Positions 1 to 6,355 are shown, counted from the stretch's first letter. The stretch: 9,600 nucleotides of DNA from CAZQEC01 sp964591565 (GCA_964591565.1 CAZQEC010000037.1:1-9600), one strand, 5' to 3'. Numbers and translations are program-made. The notes: a model not told the origin generated them from the letters alone.

Positions 1-77
1 ACGCAAGCAAAAACTACCAGCACTACAAACCCAAGCAAAACTACAGTGTAAAAAATGCCCAAGTTTTCAGTCATCAT
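1..77 (-). CDS. N-terminal fragment of an unidentified membrane protein
   Basis: Reading leftward from an ATG at 77, the frame stays open to the window edge and gives 25 residues, starting MMTENLGIFYTVVLLG and continuing with a hydrophobic FVVLVVFAC stretch. This looks like one N-terminal membrane segment or a signal anchor. A clear Shine-Dalgarno AAGGA (bases 88-84) sits 6 nt before the ATG at 77 and 9 nt before a second ATG at 74, so either could be used. An extended -10 element lies just upstream (96-104). The gene follows the MscS-like gene on the same strand after a 47-nt gap. Too little is visible to name a family. Confidence 0.6.
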   Translation of the reverse strand, partial: MMTENLGIFYTVVLLGFVVLVVFAC

Positions 78-95
78 TAATTTTCCTTAAATCTT

Positions 96-104
96 ATTTT
101 AGCA
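96..104 (-). promoter_or_regulatory. Extended -10 promoter of the left-edge gene
   Basis: The minus strand reads TGCTAAAAT: an extended TGn followed by a -10 hexamer matching five of six consensus bases. Transcription would start near base 89, giving a leader of about 12 nt that contains the AAGGA ribosome site. No good -35 hexamer is seen at normal spacing, which is common for extended -10 promoters. Confidence 0.5.
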
Positions 105-124
105 GATATTTTCGGCTTGTATAA

Positions 125-637
125 TTAGCTTTTTATCACTTCGTAAACTTCTTTATCTAAGACGGCGTTTGGTATCACTAATCTGGTGCCTTTTGCCGTT
201 CGCACACGCGTTTTACGCAAATCAACCGCTTCCACCACCCCATCAACGCTTCCAAACTTAATGTGACGACCGACACCAAAATCTCGGTCTCTGGCCAAAA
301 ATAGCCCGGCAATGACATCGCTCACCAGTGAATGTGCGCCATTAGCAATGGCTAAACCAAGTACCAAAAGCGAGCCGGAAAGTGTAATAGCCACTTGCGA
401 CAAACCGAGCAAACGGAGTAAGTGCGAAATCAGTATGACCCAAAGGATGACGGAGGCGATAGAACACAAAATTTGAATTAAGGCCGTAGACAGCCGAATT
501 ACCCTTAAAGCCCGACCCAAAAACCAAACCAATAATTGAACAATTAATAAACCGACAAGCAGAGAAAGTAATACCTCCGGCAAGCGCGGCAAAAAGTTTT
601 GTGTGTCTTCAATTAATTTTGCAAAACCGTCTAACAT
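125..637 (-). CDS. Short MscS-family mechanosensitive channel-like protein
   Basis: The 170-residue protein has three hydrophobic segments (about 19-41, 53-78 and 80-115), followed by a small beta domain (about 118-160). The third segment is Gly/Ala-rich (LGLAIANGAHSLVSDVIAG), like the pore-lining TM3 of MscS. The beta domain carries the family pattern of a GxVEAVDLRKTRVR strand and a VIPNAVL ending. MscS channels are inner-membrane valves that release solutes on hypo-osmotic shock. This protein stops right after the beta domain, so it lacks the C-terminal alpha/beta domain that forms the cytoplasmic vestibule; E. coli MscS has 286 residues. No frameshift is visible, so it may be a naturally minimal member. 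There is no Shine-Dalgarno before the ATG at 637; an extended -10 lies so close that the mRNA is probably leaderless. The family is well supported; channel activity is inferred. Confidence 0.85.
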   Translation of the reverse strand: MLDGFAKLIEDTQNFLPRLPEVLLSLLVGLLIVQLLVWFLGRALRVIRLSTALIQILCSIASVILWVILISHLLRLLGLSQVAITLSGSLLVLGLAIANGAHSLVSDVIAGLFLARDRDFGVGRHIKFGSVDGVVEAVDLRKTRVRTAKGTRLVIPNAVLDKEVYEVIKS

Positions 638-643
638 AAATAT

Positions 644-652
644 ATTGTATCA
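644..652 (-). promoter_or_regulatory. Extended -10 promoter giving a leaderless MscS-like mRNA
   Basis: The minus strand reads TGATACAAT, an extended -10 with five of six hexamer matches. Only 6 nt (ATATTT) separate the hexamer from the ATG at 637, so the usual start distance places transcription initiation on the A of the ATG itself. The absence of any ribosome binding site agrees with a leaderless message. No -35 match is seen. Confidence 0.55.
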
Positions 653-685
653 CATAATTTTCATGGACGCGGCACTATCGTCATG

Positions 686-727
686 GTAGTTTGTAGTGAG
701 TAGTTTGTAGTGGGTAGTGGATAGTAA
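686..727 (+). repeat. Tandem GTAGT repeat, three 14-bp units
   Basis: Three 14-bp units lie head to tail: GTAGTTTGTAGTGA (686-699), GTAGTTTGTAGTGG (700-713) and the diverged GTAGTGGATAGTAA (714-727). A related sequence in opposite orientation, CCAACTACCTGCTACC, occurs at 846-861 and runs into the 3' end of gatB. The two sets therefore look like inverted borders of one AT-rich spacer element. It codes for nothing visible. Confidence 0.7.
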
Positions 728-752
728 GAATGATTTTCAATTTCCAATTAAC

Positions 753-821
753 AATTTTCATTAAATTATCAATGCCCAATTATCAATTTGAAAACTGATA
801 ATTGAAAATTCATTGAAAATT
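753..821. repeat. AT-rich imperfect palindrome in the gatB-MscS spacer
   Basis: Nested inverted repeats are visible: AATTTTCA (753-760) with TGAAAATT (814-821), TCAATG (769-774) with CATTGA (811-816), and AATTATCA (778-785) with TGATAATT (796-803) around a 10-nt loop. Related AATT/TCAATT words continue on both sides. It lies downstream of gatB and upstream of the MscS-like gene. A folded transcript could mark the end of the gat operon, but there is no run of T after the stem, so I call it a palindromic spacer repeat and not a terminator. Confidence 0.6.
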
Positions 822-849
822 AGTAATTGATAATTAATAATTTTGCCAA

Positions 850-2304
850 CTACCTGCTACCTAAACGTTTTTTTAACAGCTCATTCACTTTTTTCGGATC
901 GGCTTGGCCGCGCGAGCGAGCCATTATTTGCCCAACTAAAAACCCATAGATTTTTTGATTGCCCGCTTTAAACTCGGCTACTTGAGTTGGATGTTCATCA
1001 ATCACTGTTTTGATTAATGCCTCAACGTCCAGACCTGCGTTACTCTTTGCCTCAATATACAATTGAGATACGGTCATTGATCCTTTTAATAAATCAGCTA
1101 ACCGCATTTTCAGTAATTGATGTGTAATTTTGCCACTTAAAATATCTTCATAAATATCCACTATGTCTGCGGCTGGCAAAGCGATTTTGGACAATAATAT
1201 ATTATGCTCGGTCGCAAAACGCGCTATTGGATCATAGATAAATGTTACAAGGGCTTGTCGTTTTTGATGATCCAAAACCTTGATGCAAACGTCTGATACT
1301 AATCGATACAGCGCCTCGTCTTGAATAACAACTTGGGCCAATTTTAGATTAATCCCATTGTCAATCAGCTTTTTCAGCTGCCCTGCCGGTAATTCAATAT
1401 GAGCCAAATGTTCATCTAGAGCCACATCACTAAACTGTGGTACCAACTTTCGCACAATCGGCGGAATGTCTGGTTCGGGCATATAGCGATAATCCTCCAC
1501 CCCCTCTTTGGTGCGTAGCGCTTCTGTCATTGCCTTATTTTCATTCCAACTGCGCGTTTCTTGGTTCACTAATTTATCTTGATTTAACAAGCCGGATTGT
1601 CTTTCGATCTCATATTTAATCGCTTTTTCCACATGCGCGAATGAGTTTAAGTTTTTTATTTCCACTTTTACACCATAAGCTTGGGCATTTATTAAACGTA
1701 GCGAGACGTTGGCATCACAACGCAAATGTCCGTTTTCCATATCTCCATCAGATATACCCAAAGAGCGCACCAACAAACGTAAATCTTGCAAAAACTGTTT
1801 GACAGTCTCGCCCTCGCGAAAATCGGGCTCAGTTACTAGCTCGATTAATGGAGTACCTGCTCGATTTAAATCAACATAAGAATAGCCGTCTTGCCCGTGC
1901 GATAATTTTCCGGCGTCTTCTTCCAGATGAATGTGATGTATTCGAATATTAACGTCTCCGTCTTCATTTTCGCTGGGAACCTCAATTGTGCCTCCAACGA
2001 TCGGCGGATTGGTTGAGGATGTAATCTGGTAACCTTTGGGTAAATCAGGATAAAAGTAATTTTTGCGTTCAAAGTTCCACATCTCAGCTAAATTTCCCTT
2101 TAACGCCCGACCGAGTAAAAGCGTTTTTTCAACCGCCGCTTTATTGGCCACTGGCAAAGTACCGGGCATACCAAAACAAACCGGGCAAACAAGAGTGTTT
2201 GGTTCAGCGTCTACCGCCATATTGCTACAACCGCAAAACATTTTGGACACGGTGTTTAGTTGAATATGCACTTCAAGCCCAATAATTGGTTCATATTGAT
2301 TCAT
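850..2304 (-). CDS. gatB: Asp/Glu-tRNA(Asn/Gln) amidotransferase subunit B
   Basis: GatB binds misacylated Glu-tRNA(Gln) or Asp-tRNA(Asn), activates the side-chain carboxylate with ATP and amidates it with ammonia delivered from GatA. The 484-residue length is normal. The signature YEPIIGLEVHIQL opens the protein, and the zinc-type cysteines are present (C24, C26, C40, C43 in FCGCS and VCPVCFGMPG). The RKNYFYPDLPKGYQ motif follows. The C-terminal third is the helical tRNA-binding tail (YqeY-like), ending around IYGFLVGQIMARSRG. It is last in the operon and starts 3 nt after the preceding stop, with AAAGGG (2317-2312) 7 nt before the ATG. The final codons (Gly-Ser-Arg-stop, from GGTAGCAGGTAG) seem to come from the GTAG-rich spacer repeat. 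Confidence 0.97.
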   Translation of the reverse strand: MNQYEPIIGLEVHIQLNTVSKMFCGCSNMAVDAEPNTLVCPVCFGMPGTLPVANKAAVEKTLLLGRALKGNLAEMWNFERKNYFYPDLPKGYQITSSTNPPIVGGTIEVPSENEDGDVNIRIHHIHLEEDAGKLSHGQDGYSYVDLNRAGTPLIELVTEPDFREGETVKQFLQDLRLLVRSLGISDGDMENGHLRCDANVSLRLINAQAYGVKVEIKNLNSFAHVEKAIKYEIERQSGLLNQDKLVNQETRSWNENKAMTEALRTKEGVEDYRYMPEPDIPPIVRKLVPQFSDVALDEHLAHIELPAGQLKKLIDNGINLKLAQVVIQDEALYRLVSDVCIKVLDHQKRQALVTFIYDPIARFATEHNILLSKIALPAADIVDIYEDILSGKITHQLLKMRLADLLKGSMTVSQLYIEAKSNAGLDVEALIKTVIDEHPTQVAEFKAGNQKIYGFLVGQIMARSRGQADPKKVNELLKKRLGSR

Positions 2305-2307
2305 ATG

Positions 2308-2799
2308 CTAGCCCTTTGCGCTAAAATCATCTGTTATTACCCCAATCTCGCGCAGAGCCAGTTCAAAACTGGCAACTGCTTCGCGTGCCTCCCAACTCAT
2401 GACCTCGCTCTCCATCTCGTGCGCCAAGCGATTCCGCACCTTATGCGCCTGCCAAATCATATTATACGTTTCTGGTTTGAATAATGTCTGACCGTTTTTC
2501 AACCGCTCGCCCATGGTTAAACCAGTCAGTCCAAACGCTTTTAAGGCACCGTCCAGCGCGGTGTCGGCGTGTAAAATGGCCAAGCGAAAATGACTAGGAC
2601 CTGGTGTTTGCATTAACTCCCGCACCTCGCGCCATTTGGAGGCAATGGTAGCCCGATCTGTGTTTGATAATTGAAGTCGTTTGTTTCGGGACATATCGGC
2701 TTTCAACCCGCGAAACGGCCACAGCAATAATTTGCCAAATGCTTGCATCACTGACCAAACTAAATCTTGCTCGGGATGATATGGGGATCGCCGATTCAT
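2308..2799 (-). CDS. HEPN-like helical small protein in the gat operon
   Basis: This 163-residue protein is not one I can name firmly. Residues 13-29 are hydrophobic and tryptophan-rich (LVWSVMQAFGKLLLWPF), either a short membrane segment or an amphipathic helix. Residues 50-155 look all-helical, with a stretch resembling HEPN-type domains: HADTALDGALKAFG, then GERLKNGQTLF, then KVRNRLAHE. The last contains R122-x4-H127, which fits the R-x4-6-H pattern of HEPN ribonucleases. HEPN is known from toxins and RNA-cutting proteins, but many HEPN-like proteins are not nucleases. Its start overlaps the cyclophilin stop by one base (TAATG), with GAGGT (2810-2806) 6 nt upstream, and gatB follows after 3 nt, so it is translated with the Gat subunits. 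A role in tRNA metabolism or at the membrane is speculation. Confidence 0.7.
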   Translation of the reverse strand: MNRRSPYHPEQDLVWSVMQAFGKLLLWPFRGLKADMSRNKRLQLSNTDRATIASKWREVRELMQTPGPSHFRLAILHADTALDGALKAFGLTGLTMGERLKNGQTLFKPETYNMIWQAHKVRNRLAHEMESEVMSWEAREAVASFELALREIGVITDDFSAKG

Positions 2800-3470
2800 T
2801 AACGTACCTCAACCTTAATCATTTTATCGCCTTTACTAATTTTTTTAACTACATCAATCCCATTCGTTACTTTGCCAAAAATGGTATAGTTTTTTGGTAA
2901 ATCACCTCGGTCGGCCAACATAATGAAAAACTGACTGCCGTTAGTGTTTGGACCTGAATTGGCCATGGCTACCGTGCCCTCTTTATATGCGTCTTGATAC
3001 AAAGGCGAAAGGGGATTAATTTCATCTTCAAATTGTCCGCCCCAGGCGCTCTCACCGCCGGTGCCGTCACCCTTTGGATCGCCACCTTGAATCACAAAAT
3101 CCTCTTCGACACGATGAAACGTCAAATTGTCATAATATTTACGACTGGCCAGGCGAATAAAGTTTTCGGTCGTTTTGGGCGCATCGTTGCGCTCGAATTG
3201 GAATATAATATTGCCCTTATCGGTCGTGATTTCGGCCTCATTTGCAGTTTCTACCATTAGTGCCTCCCCGGTTAAATTTGATATATTTTTTTTATACCAC
3301 TTCGATTGAATGGCGAACGGGTAGCTTGCCACCAGTACAAACGCTAAAACCGCGATCCACAAGTGAGGATGTTTTAGTTGCGACCATGATTGAACCCGTG
3401 CAATATATGATCGAGATTTCGGCTCGATTCCTTCTTTGCTAGCCCGTTTTTCCTGCGCCCGTTTTCCCAT
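2799..3470 (-). CDS. Membrane-anchored cyclophilin-type peptidyl-prolyl isomerase
   Basis: This enzyme interconverts cis and trans peptide bonds before proline and helps proteins fold. The 223 residues comprise a basic cytoplasmic N-terminus, one membrane segment (about 36-54, LWIAVLAFVLVASYPFAI) and a compact cyclophilin domain (about 78-223) that should face outward. Hallmarks are FHRVEEDFVIQGGDP, with R120 matching the catalytic arginine, GTVAMANSGPNTNGSQFFI and YTIFGKVTNGIDVV. The loop position that carries tryptophan in CypA (W121) seems to be leucine here (L191), as in many bacterial forms. The ATG at 3470 has AAGGAG (3480-3475) 4 nt upstream, overlapping the gatA stop. It lies 9 nt after gatA and overlaps the next gene by one base, so it belongs to the gat operon, though no functional link to tRNA amidation is known. 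Confidence 0.93.
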   Translation of the reverse strand: MGKRAQEKRASKEGIEPKSRSYIARVQSWSQLKHPHLWIAVLAFVLVASYPFAIQSKWYKKNISNLTGEALMVETANEAEITTDKGNIIFQFERNDAPKTTENFIRLASRKYYDNLTFHRVEEDFVIQGGDPKGDGTGGESAWGGQFEDEINPLSPLYQDAYKEGTVAMANSGPNTNGSQFFIMLADRGDLPKNYTIFGKVTNGIDVVKKISKGDKMIKVEVR

Positions 3471-3479
3471 TTTACTCCT

Positions 3480-4946
3480 TTACAAATTTGGATGTTGACT
3501 GTGCCAATTGGTTGACGCCTCGAAGGACGAGGCAACCTTAAAAATGTTATCTTCACGAAAGCGATTAGCAATAATCTGCATGCCCACTGGCATTTTGTCC
3601 ACTAAACCGCAAGGTACAGACATACCGGGCAGGCCAGCGATGTTCGCTGGCACGACTAACAAATCTGCCATCCAGGTTTTGAGCGGATCATTGGCATTTT
3701 CGCCAATCTTAAACGGCCCTGTAGACGAAACCGGTCCAACCAAACAATCAACCCCTTGAAATGCTTCACTGAATCGTCGTGTAATGAGCCCCCGCACCGC
3801 TTGGGCTTTAGCGTAATATTGATCAATGTGACCAGCAGATAACACATACGCCCCCAGCATACTACGCCGTTTGGCTTCAGCACCTAACCCAAGACCGCGA
3901 GATTCACTATATACTTCTGCCAGTGTTTGCTCGCTTTTGTCATTCATCGCCGATAAGCCGTAACGCATGCCGTCGTAGCGCTCCAAATTGGTTGAAACTT
4001 CAGCTGGCACAATCACACAATAAACTGCTAGTGCTAGTTCGGATAATGGAATTGATACTTCCACAACATCGGCGCCGAGTGTTTTTAATTGATCAATTGC
4101 TTTTTGCACCGCATCTCGAATACCGTCATCAACCATAGGTCCCATAAACTCTTTCACTACTCCAACTCGCATGCCTTTTAGATTAGATGACAAATCCGAT
4201 AAATAATTTGGCACGGGATTTTTCACTGAAGTACTGTCTAATGGATCAGGTACGGCAATAATTGATAAAACTTCCGCCGCGTCTGCTACCGATCTTGTAA
4301 AAGTCCCTACTTGATCGAGCGACGACGCCATAGCAATTACCCCGTTACGTGACACGCGCCCGTAGGTTGGCTTTAACCCTACCACGCCAGTCCAGGCGGC
4401 GGGCAAGCGAATGCTACCACCGGTGTCGCTACCAAGCGCAAATATGGTCTGATCCGCAGAAACTGATGCGGCTGATCCACCCGAAGATCCCCCAGCTACT
4501 TTTTCCAAATCCCACGGGTTTTTGGTTACCCCAAACGCTGAATATTCAGTGGTTGTGCCCATAGCGAACTCGTCTAAGTTGGTTTTGCCAAGCAAAATCA
4601 TACCAGCGTCGTCCAACATTTGTGCCACGTGTGCCGTATAAGGCGGTACAAAATGTTCCAACATCTTGGATGAAGCAGTTGCCTTTACCCCTTTGACGCA
4701 AATGACGTCTTTTAGACCTCCGGGTATGCCATCTAGCCCGCTTTTCATCTGCCCTTTGGCTCGTCGCTCATCGCTTAATTGCGCTTGTTTCAACGCCAAA
4801 TCGTCGGTGATCGTCACAAAAGCGTTTAACTCCGTGTCAGTTTTTTTAATGCGATCCAAACAGAATTGGGTCAACTCGACAGCCGAAATTTGCTTTGATT
4901 GAAGCATTTGGCGCGCCGTAGATATAGTCAAAAATGACGAACTCAT
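3480..4946 (-). CDS. gatA: Asp/Glu-tRNA(Asn/Gln) amidotransferase subunit A
   Basis: GatA hydrolyses glutamine and channels the ammonia to GatB. The 488 residues form one amidase-signature domain. The Ser-cisSer-Lys triad is intact at K79 (GGLKD), S154 (AGGSSGGSAAS) and S178 (SDTGGSIRLPA). These are the same residue numbers as in the structurally studied Staphylococcus aureus GatA, which supports the chosen start. Further family blocks are GKTNLDEFAMG (120-130) and GVVGLKPTYGRVSRNG. The motif before the lysine reads GIPGGLKD where GIPIAIKD or similar is common, a conservative change. The ATG overlaps the gatC stop by 4 bases (ATGA). There is no strong Shine-Dalgarno, so translation is probably coupled to gatC. 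Confidence 0.97.
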   Translation of the reverse strand: MSSSFLTISTARQMLQSKQISAVELTQFCLDRIKKTDTELNAFVTITDDLALKQAQLSDERRAKGQMKSGLDGIPGGLKDVICVKGVKATASSKMLEHFVPPYTAHVAQMLDDAGMILLGKTNLDEFAMGTTTEYSAFGVTKNPWDLEKVAGGSSGGSAASVSADQTIFALGSDTGGSIRLPAAWTGVVGLKPTYGRVSRNGVIAMASSLDQVGTFTRSVADAAEVLSIIAVPDPLDSTSVKNPVPNYLSDLSSNLKGMRVGVVKEFMGPMVDDGIRDAVQKAIDQLKTLGADVVEVSIPLSELALAVYCVIVPAEVSTNLERYDGMRYGLSAMNDKSEQTLAEVYSESRGLGLGAEAKRRSMLGAYVLSAGHIDQYYAKAQAVRGLITRRFSEAFQGVDCLVGPVSSTGPFKIGENANDPLKTWMADLLVVPANIAGLPGMSVPCGLVDKMPVGMQIIANRFREDNIFKVASSFEASTNWHSQHPNL

Positions 4947-5233
4947 TCTCGCACCGCCCGAACTTTAATTAACCCATTTTCATGGCTCGGTGTGTTAGCC
5001 AAAAGCTGATCTCGCATATTGTGATTGGTCACCACATCGTCTCTAAACACGTTGATTAACCCGGACACTTGAAAGTTCGGTGGCACCTCTCGCGTGTCAA
5101 TTTTGCTCAATTGCTCGACGTAGTCGAGAATTGACTCTAAATGTTGGCTATATTGGTGTAATTTGGCAGGTTCAATGGCAACCCGTACCATACGCGCCGC
5201 ATCATTGACCGCTTGATCATTAATCTTAGACAT
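4943..5233 (-). CDS. gatC: Asp/Glu-tRNA(Asn/Gln) amidotransferase subunit C
   Basis: GatC is the small belt subunit that holds GatA and GatB together. From the ATG at 5233 it has 96 residues, the usual GatC length. It shows the family pattern SQHLESILDYVEQLSKIDTREVPP, then INVFRDDVV and LLANTPSHENGLIKV. The frame stays open upstream to 5386, but that extension reads as non-conserved sequence and lies upstream of a good promoter whose start site is only a few bases before 5233, so the shorter form is preferred. A weak AGGG (5243-5240) precedes the ATG by 6 nt. It is first in the operon and overlaps gatA by 4 bases. Confidence 0.93.
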   Translation of the reverse strand: MSKINDQAVNDAARMVRVAIEPAKLHQYSQHLESILDYVEQLSKIDTREVPPNFQVSGLINVFRDDVVTNHNMRDQLLANTPSHENGLIKVRAVRE

Positions 5234-5243
5234 CTTAAGCCCT

Positions 5244-5272
5244 ACATTAGCACAATGGGGCGATGATCTCAA
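5244..5272 (-). promoter_or_regulatory. Promoter of the gatC-gatA-cyclophilin-HEPN-gatB operon
   Basis: The minus strand has TTGAGA (5272-5267, five of six matches to the -35 consensus), a 17-nt spacer, and TGC plus TAATGT (5249-5244) as an extended -10. The hexamer itself is weak, but the -35, the spacing and the TG agree. Transcription would begin near 5236, leaving only 2-4 nt before the gatC ATG. The operon would thus be almost leaderless. Confidence 0.6.
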
Positions 5273-5396
5273 TGAACAGGGGTGTCTGCTCACCAGTCTG
5301 AAGTAGTAATTAATGTTCTCGCTTACACTCGAACAATAAACTTTAGTGTCATTTCTTTCCATCATCCATGTTCTATCCTCCATCATCTGACAGCCA

Positions 5397-5426
5397 TTGA
5401 CATTTATGGTTTGACTATGCTACATT
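5397..5426 (+). promoter_or_regulatory. Plus-strand promoter of the candidate small RNA
   Basis: A perfect TTGACA (5397-5402), an 18-nt spacer and TACATT (5421-5426), preceded by TGC to make an extended -10, give a well-formed sigma-70 type promoter. It points away from gatC and into the gatC-DUF3800 spacer, where no plus-strand gene exists. The expected start is about 5432-5434, only a few bases before a long stem-loop. Confidence 0.6.
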
Positions 5427-5432
5427 TGCAAT

Positions 5433-5562
5433 AGAGACAATTAAGTCCCTCTGCGTGGGGTTCCGTAGGTTCCTCTGGGAGTAATCCCTAAATAGCGCGG
5501 AGGGCTTGTCGTATACTAAAGATAGTTTAAGGAAATACAGGGCTTTCATCTTGTATTTTTTG
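5433..5562 (+). ncRNA. Candidate structured small RNA convergent with DUF3800
   Basis: Seen in the sequence: a 12-bp stem pairs AAG-CCCTCTGCG (5443-5455, one bulged T at 5446) with CGCGGAGGGCTT (5496-5507). GAC (5436-5438) and GTC (5508-5510) can extend it. The closed region (5456-5495) has a GGGA-GTAA-TCCC hairpin (5477-5488) whose loop fits the GNRA pattern, and a direct repeat GGTTCC-GTA-GGTTCC (5459-5473). The T5452-G5499 pair is a wobble only in plus-strand RNA; in minus-strand RNA it would be an A-C mismatch, so the plus strand is favoured. A promoter lies just upstream and a U-rich hairpin downstream (5533-5566). Known: comparative genomics has described a series of DUF3800-associated RNA motifs of unknown function. 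Inferred: this is such an RNA, of a known or new class. It does not resemble 6S, SRP, tmRNA or RNase P RNA. Confidence 0.5.
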
Positions 5563-6168
5563 TTTTATCAGCTTATAGTACGTTTCATCACCAAACTCAT
5601 ACTTACGAAAAATTGACCATGAGACCATATCTGCTAACTGGAGTGATTTTTCTTCATGAGGCACTTTCACTTCGATACGCAAATGCAGACGTTGGTTCGT
5701 TTTTGTTTGTTCCTTTAAGTAGTTCGTAAAATTTTTGTTTAAAAAATGATTGGTTTCCCGCCTTGAAGCAATCAGATAAATTGGTTTATCGGTTGAAATA
5801 AGATTTTTGGCAAAAATACGACCTAAAAGGATATTGGTAACGTAATTGTAGAGTACGTGTTTTTCTTCTCTCAATTTAGTGAAGACATGATTTTTATCTA
5901 AGTATATTGCGACAATCGAAATATCCTTACCACACAGAGCTTTCAGGATCTTAATACGAGTATCGGGGTGTTCCTTGTAGGCATGAAGTGAGCCAGCATG
6001 ACGCTTCACTTCTTTCTTGCTAAAACCATGAAATATCTTCTTTAAGATCGATTCAAGTGGAGCTTTATTCTCGGCAAATAGAAAAGTAACAATAAAGTAT
6101 CTGGAAGTCCCTTTTTTCTTTAAGTTAAATCCTAAATCACCACTTTCATCTAAAAAAATAAACGCCAT
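5527..6168 (-). CDS. DUF3800 family protein
   Basis: The 213-residue protein opens with FIFLDESGDLGF (D7, E8, S9, G10), the start motif of the DUF3800 family, and has the matching C-terminal block SLQLADMVSWSIFRKYEFGDE (D180 in LQLAD), with a further acidic YLDK (D91) between. Spaced acidic residues in an alternating strand/helix protein suggest an RNase H-like nuclease fold. The biochemical role of the family is not established; it is often found alone or beside mobile elements and defence genes. The ATG at 6168 has a weak AGGT 5 nt upstream and a perfect extended -10 (6192-6200). It is monocistronic, between gatC and ligA, which are both on its strand. Its 3' end overlaps the predicted terminator of the plus-strand small RNA. 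Confidence 0.88.
   Translation of the reverse strand: MAFIFLDESGDLGFNLKKKGTSRYFIVTFLFAENKAPLESILKKIFHGFSKKEVKRHAGSLHAYKEHPDTRIKILKALCGKDISIVAIYLDKNHVFTKLREEKHVLYNYVTNILLGRIFAKNLISTDKPIYLIASRRETNHFLNKNFTNYLKEQTKTNQRLHLRIEVKVPHEEKSLQLADMVSWSIFRKYEFGDETYYKLIKQKIQDESPVFP
5533..5566 (+). terminator. U-rich hairpin, possible terminator of the small RNA
   Basis: AAATACA (5533-5539) pairs with TGTATTT (5552-5558) around a 12-nt loop, and the plus strand continues as TTTTTTGTTTT from 5556. The stem is AT-rich and weak, but its place after the structured RNA and the U tract suit an intrinsic terminator. The bases also encode the last residues of DUF3800 on the other strand, so the match could be partly coincidental. 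Confidence 0.4.
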
Positions 6169-6191
6169 TTTTTACCTAATTTACTAATACA

Positions 6192-6200
6192 ATTATACCA
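6192..6200 (-). promoter_or_regulatory. Perfect extended -10 promoter of DUF3800
   Basis: The minus strand reads TGGTATAAT, a perfect -10 hexamer with TG extension. The expected start near 6185 gives a leader of about 17 nt with a weak AGGT before the ATG at 6168. No convincing -35 lies 16-18 nt upstream. Confidence 0.65.
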
Positions 6201-6216
6201 TACATTTACCGAAAGC

Positions 6217-6229
6217 TATATATATATAT
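6217..6229. repeat. Short TA dinucleotide run
   Basis: An uninterrupted TATATATATATAT run of 13 nt lies just upstream of the DUF3800 extended -10, around the -35 position of that promoter. Slippage here would change the promoter's upstream context. Confidence 0.6.
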
Positions 6230-6235
6230 CTTCCG

Positions 6236-6344
6236 TGAATCTAATTTTGACTCGATATGAACCTAATTCCAACCAACAGATTATTCTCCCGCACCCTACG
6301 GTGCAGGATCTTAGATGACTACAATGATGGGTTTATTAGATTCA
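6236..6344. repeat. 109-bp element with 10-bp inverted ends
   Basis: A perfect 10-bp inverted repeat, TGAATCTAAT (6236-6245) and ATTAGATTCA (6335-6344), bounds 89 bp of non-coding sequence that contains the hairpin at 6287-6308. The right copy also pairs locally: AGATTC and GAATCT form a 6-bp stem at 6338-6352, six nt past the ligA stop. It may be a miniature inverted-repeat element or simply the ligA 3' untranslated region. No target duplication is seen. Confidence 0.35.
6287..6308 (-). terminator. GC-rich hairpin downstream of ligA
   Basis: In minus-strand RNA a 9-bp stem forms: TCCTGCACC, loop GTAG, GGTGCGGGA, with one U-G wobble at 6305/6290. On the plus strand that pair is a C-A mismatch, so the structure is better suited to the ligA transcript. 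It starts about 48 nt after the ligA stop. No U-run follows, so it may be a processing or stabilising hairpin and not a classical terminator. Confidence 0.4.
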
Positions 6345-6355
6345 GGGAATCTTGG

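Noticed and set aside
686..727. A CRISPR array
   Set aside because: The 14-bp units touch each other with no spacers and there are no cas genes.
5234..5386. An in-frame N-terminal extension of gatC by 51 codons
   Set aside because: The extension looks nothing like GatC, the shorter form has the normal family length, and the best promoter would start transcription inside it, just before 5233.
5355..5390. ATGATGGA-type repeated words upstream of gatC
   Set aside because: Only two loose copies can be seen and they form no regular array.
5433..5510. A tRNA gene in the gatC-DUF3800 spacer
   Set aside because: The outer stem is 12 bp with a bulge, there is no T-loop GTTCGA motif in the right place, and no anticodon arm can be drawn.
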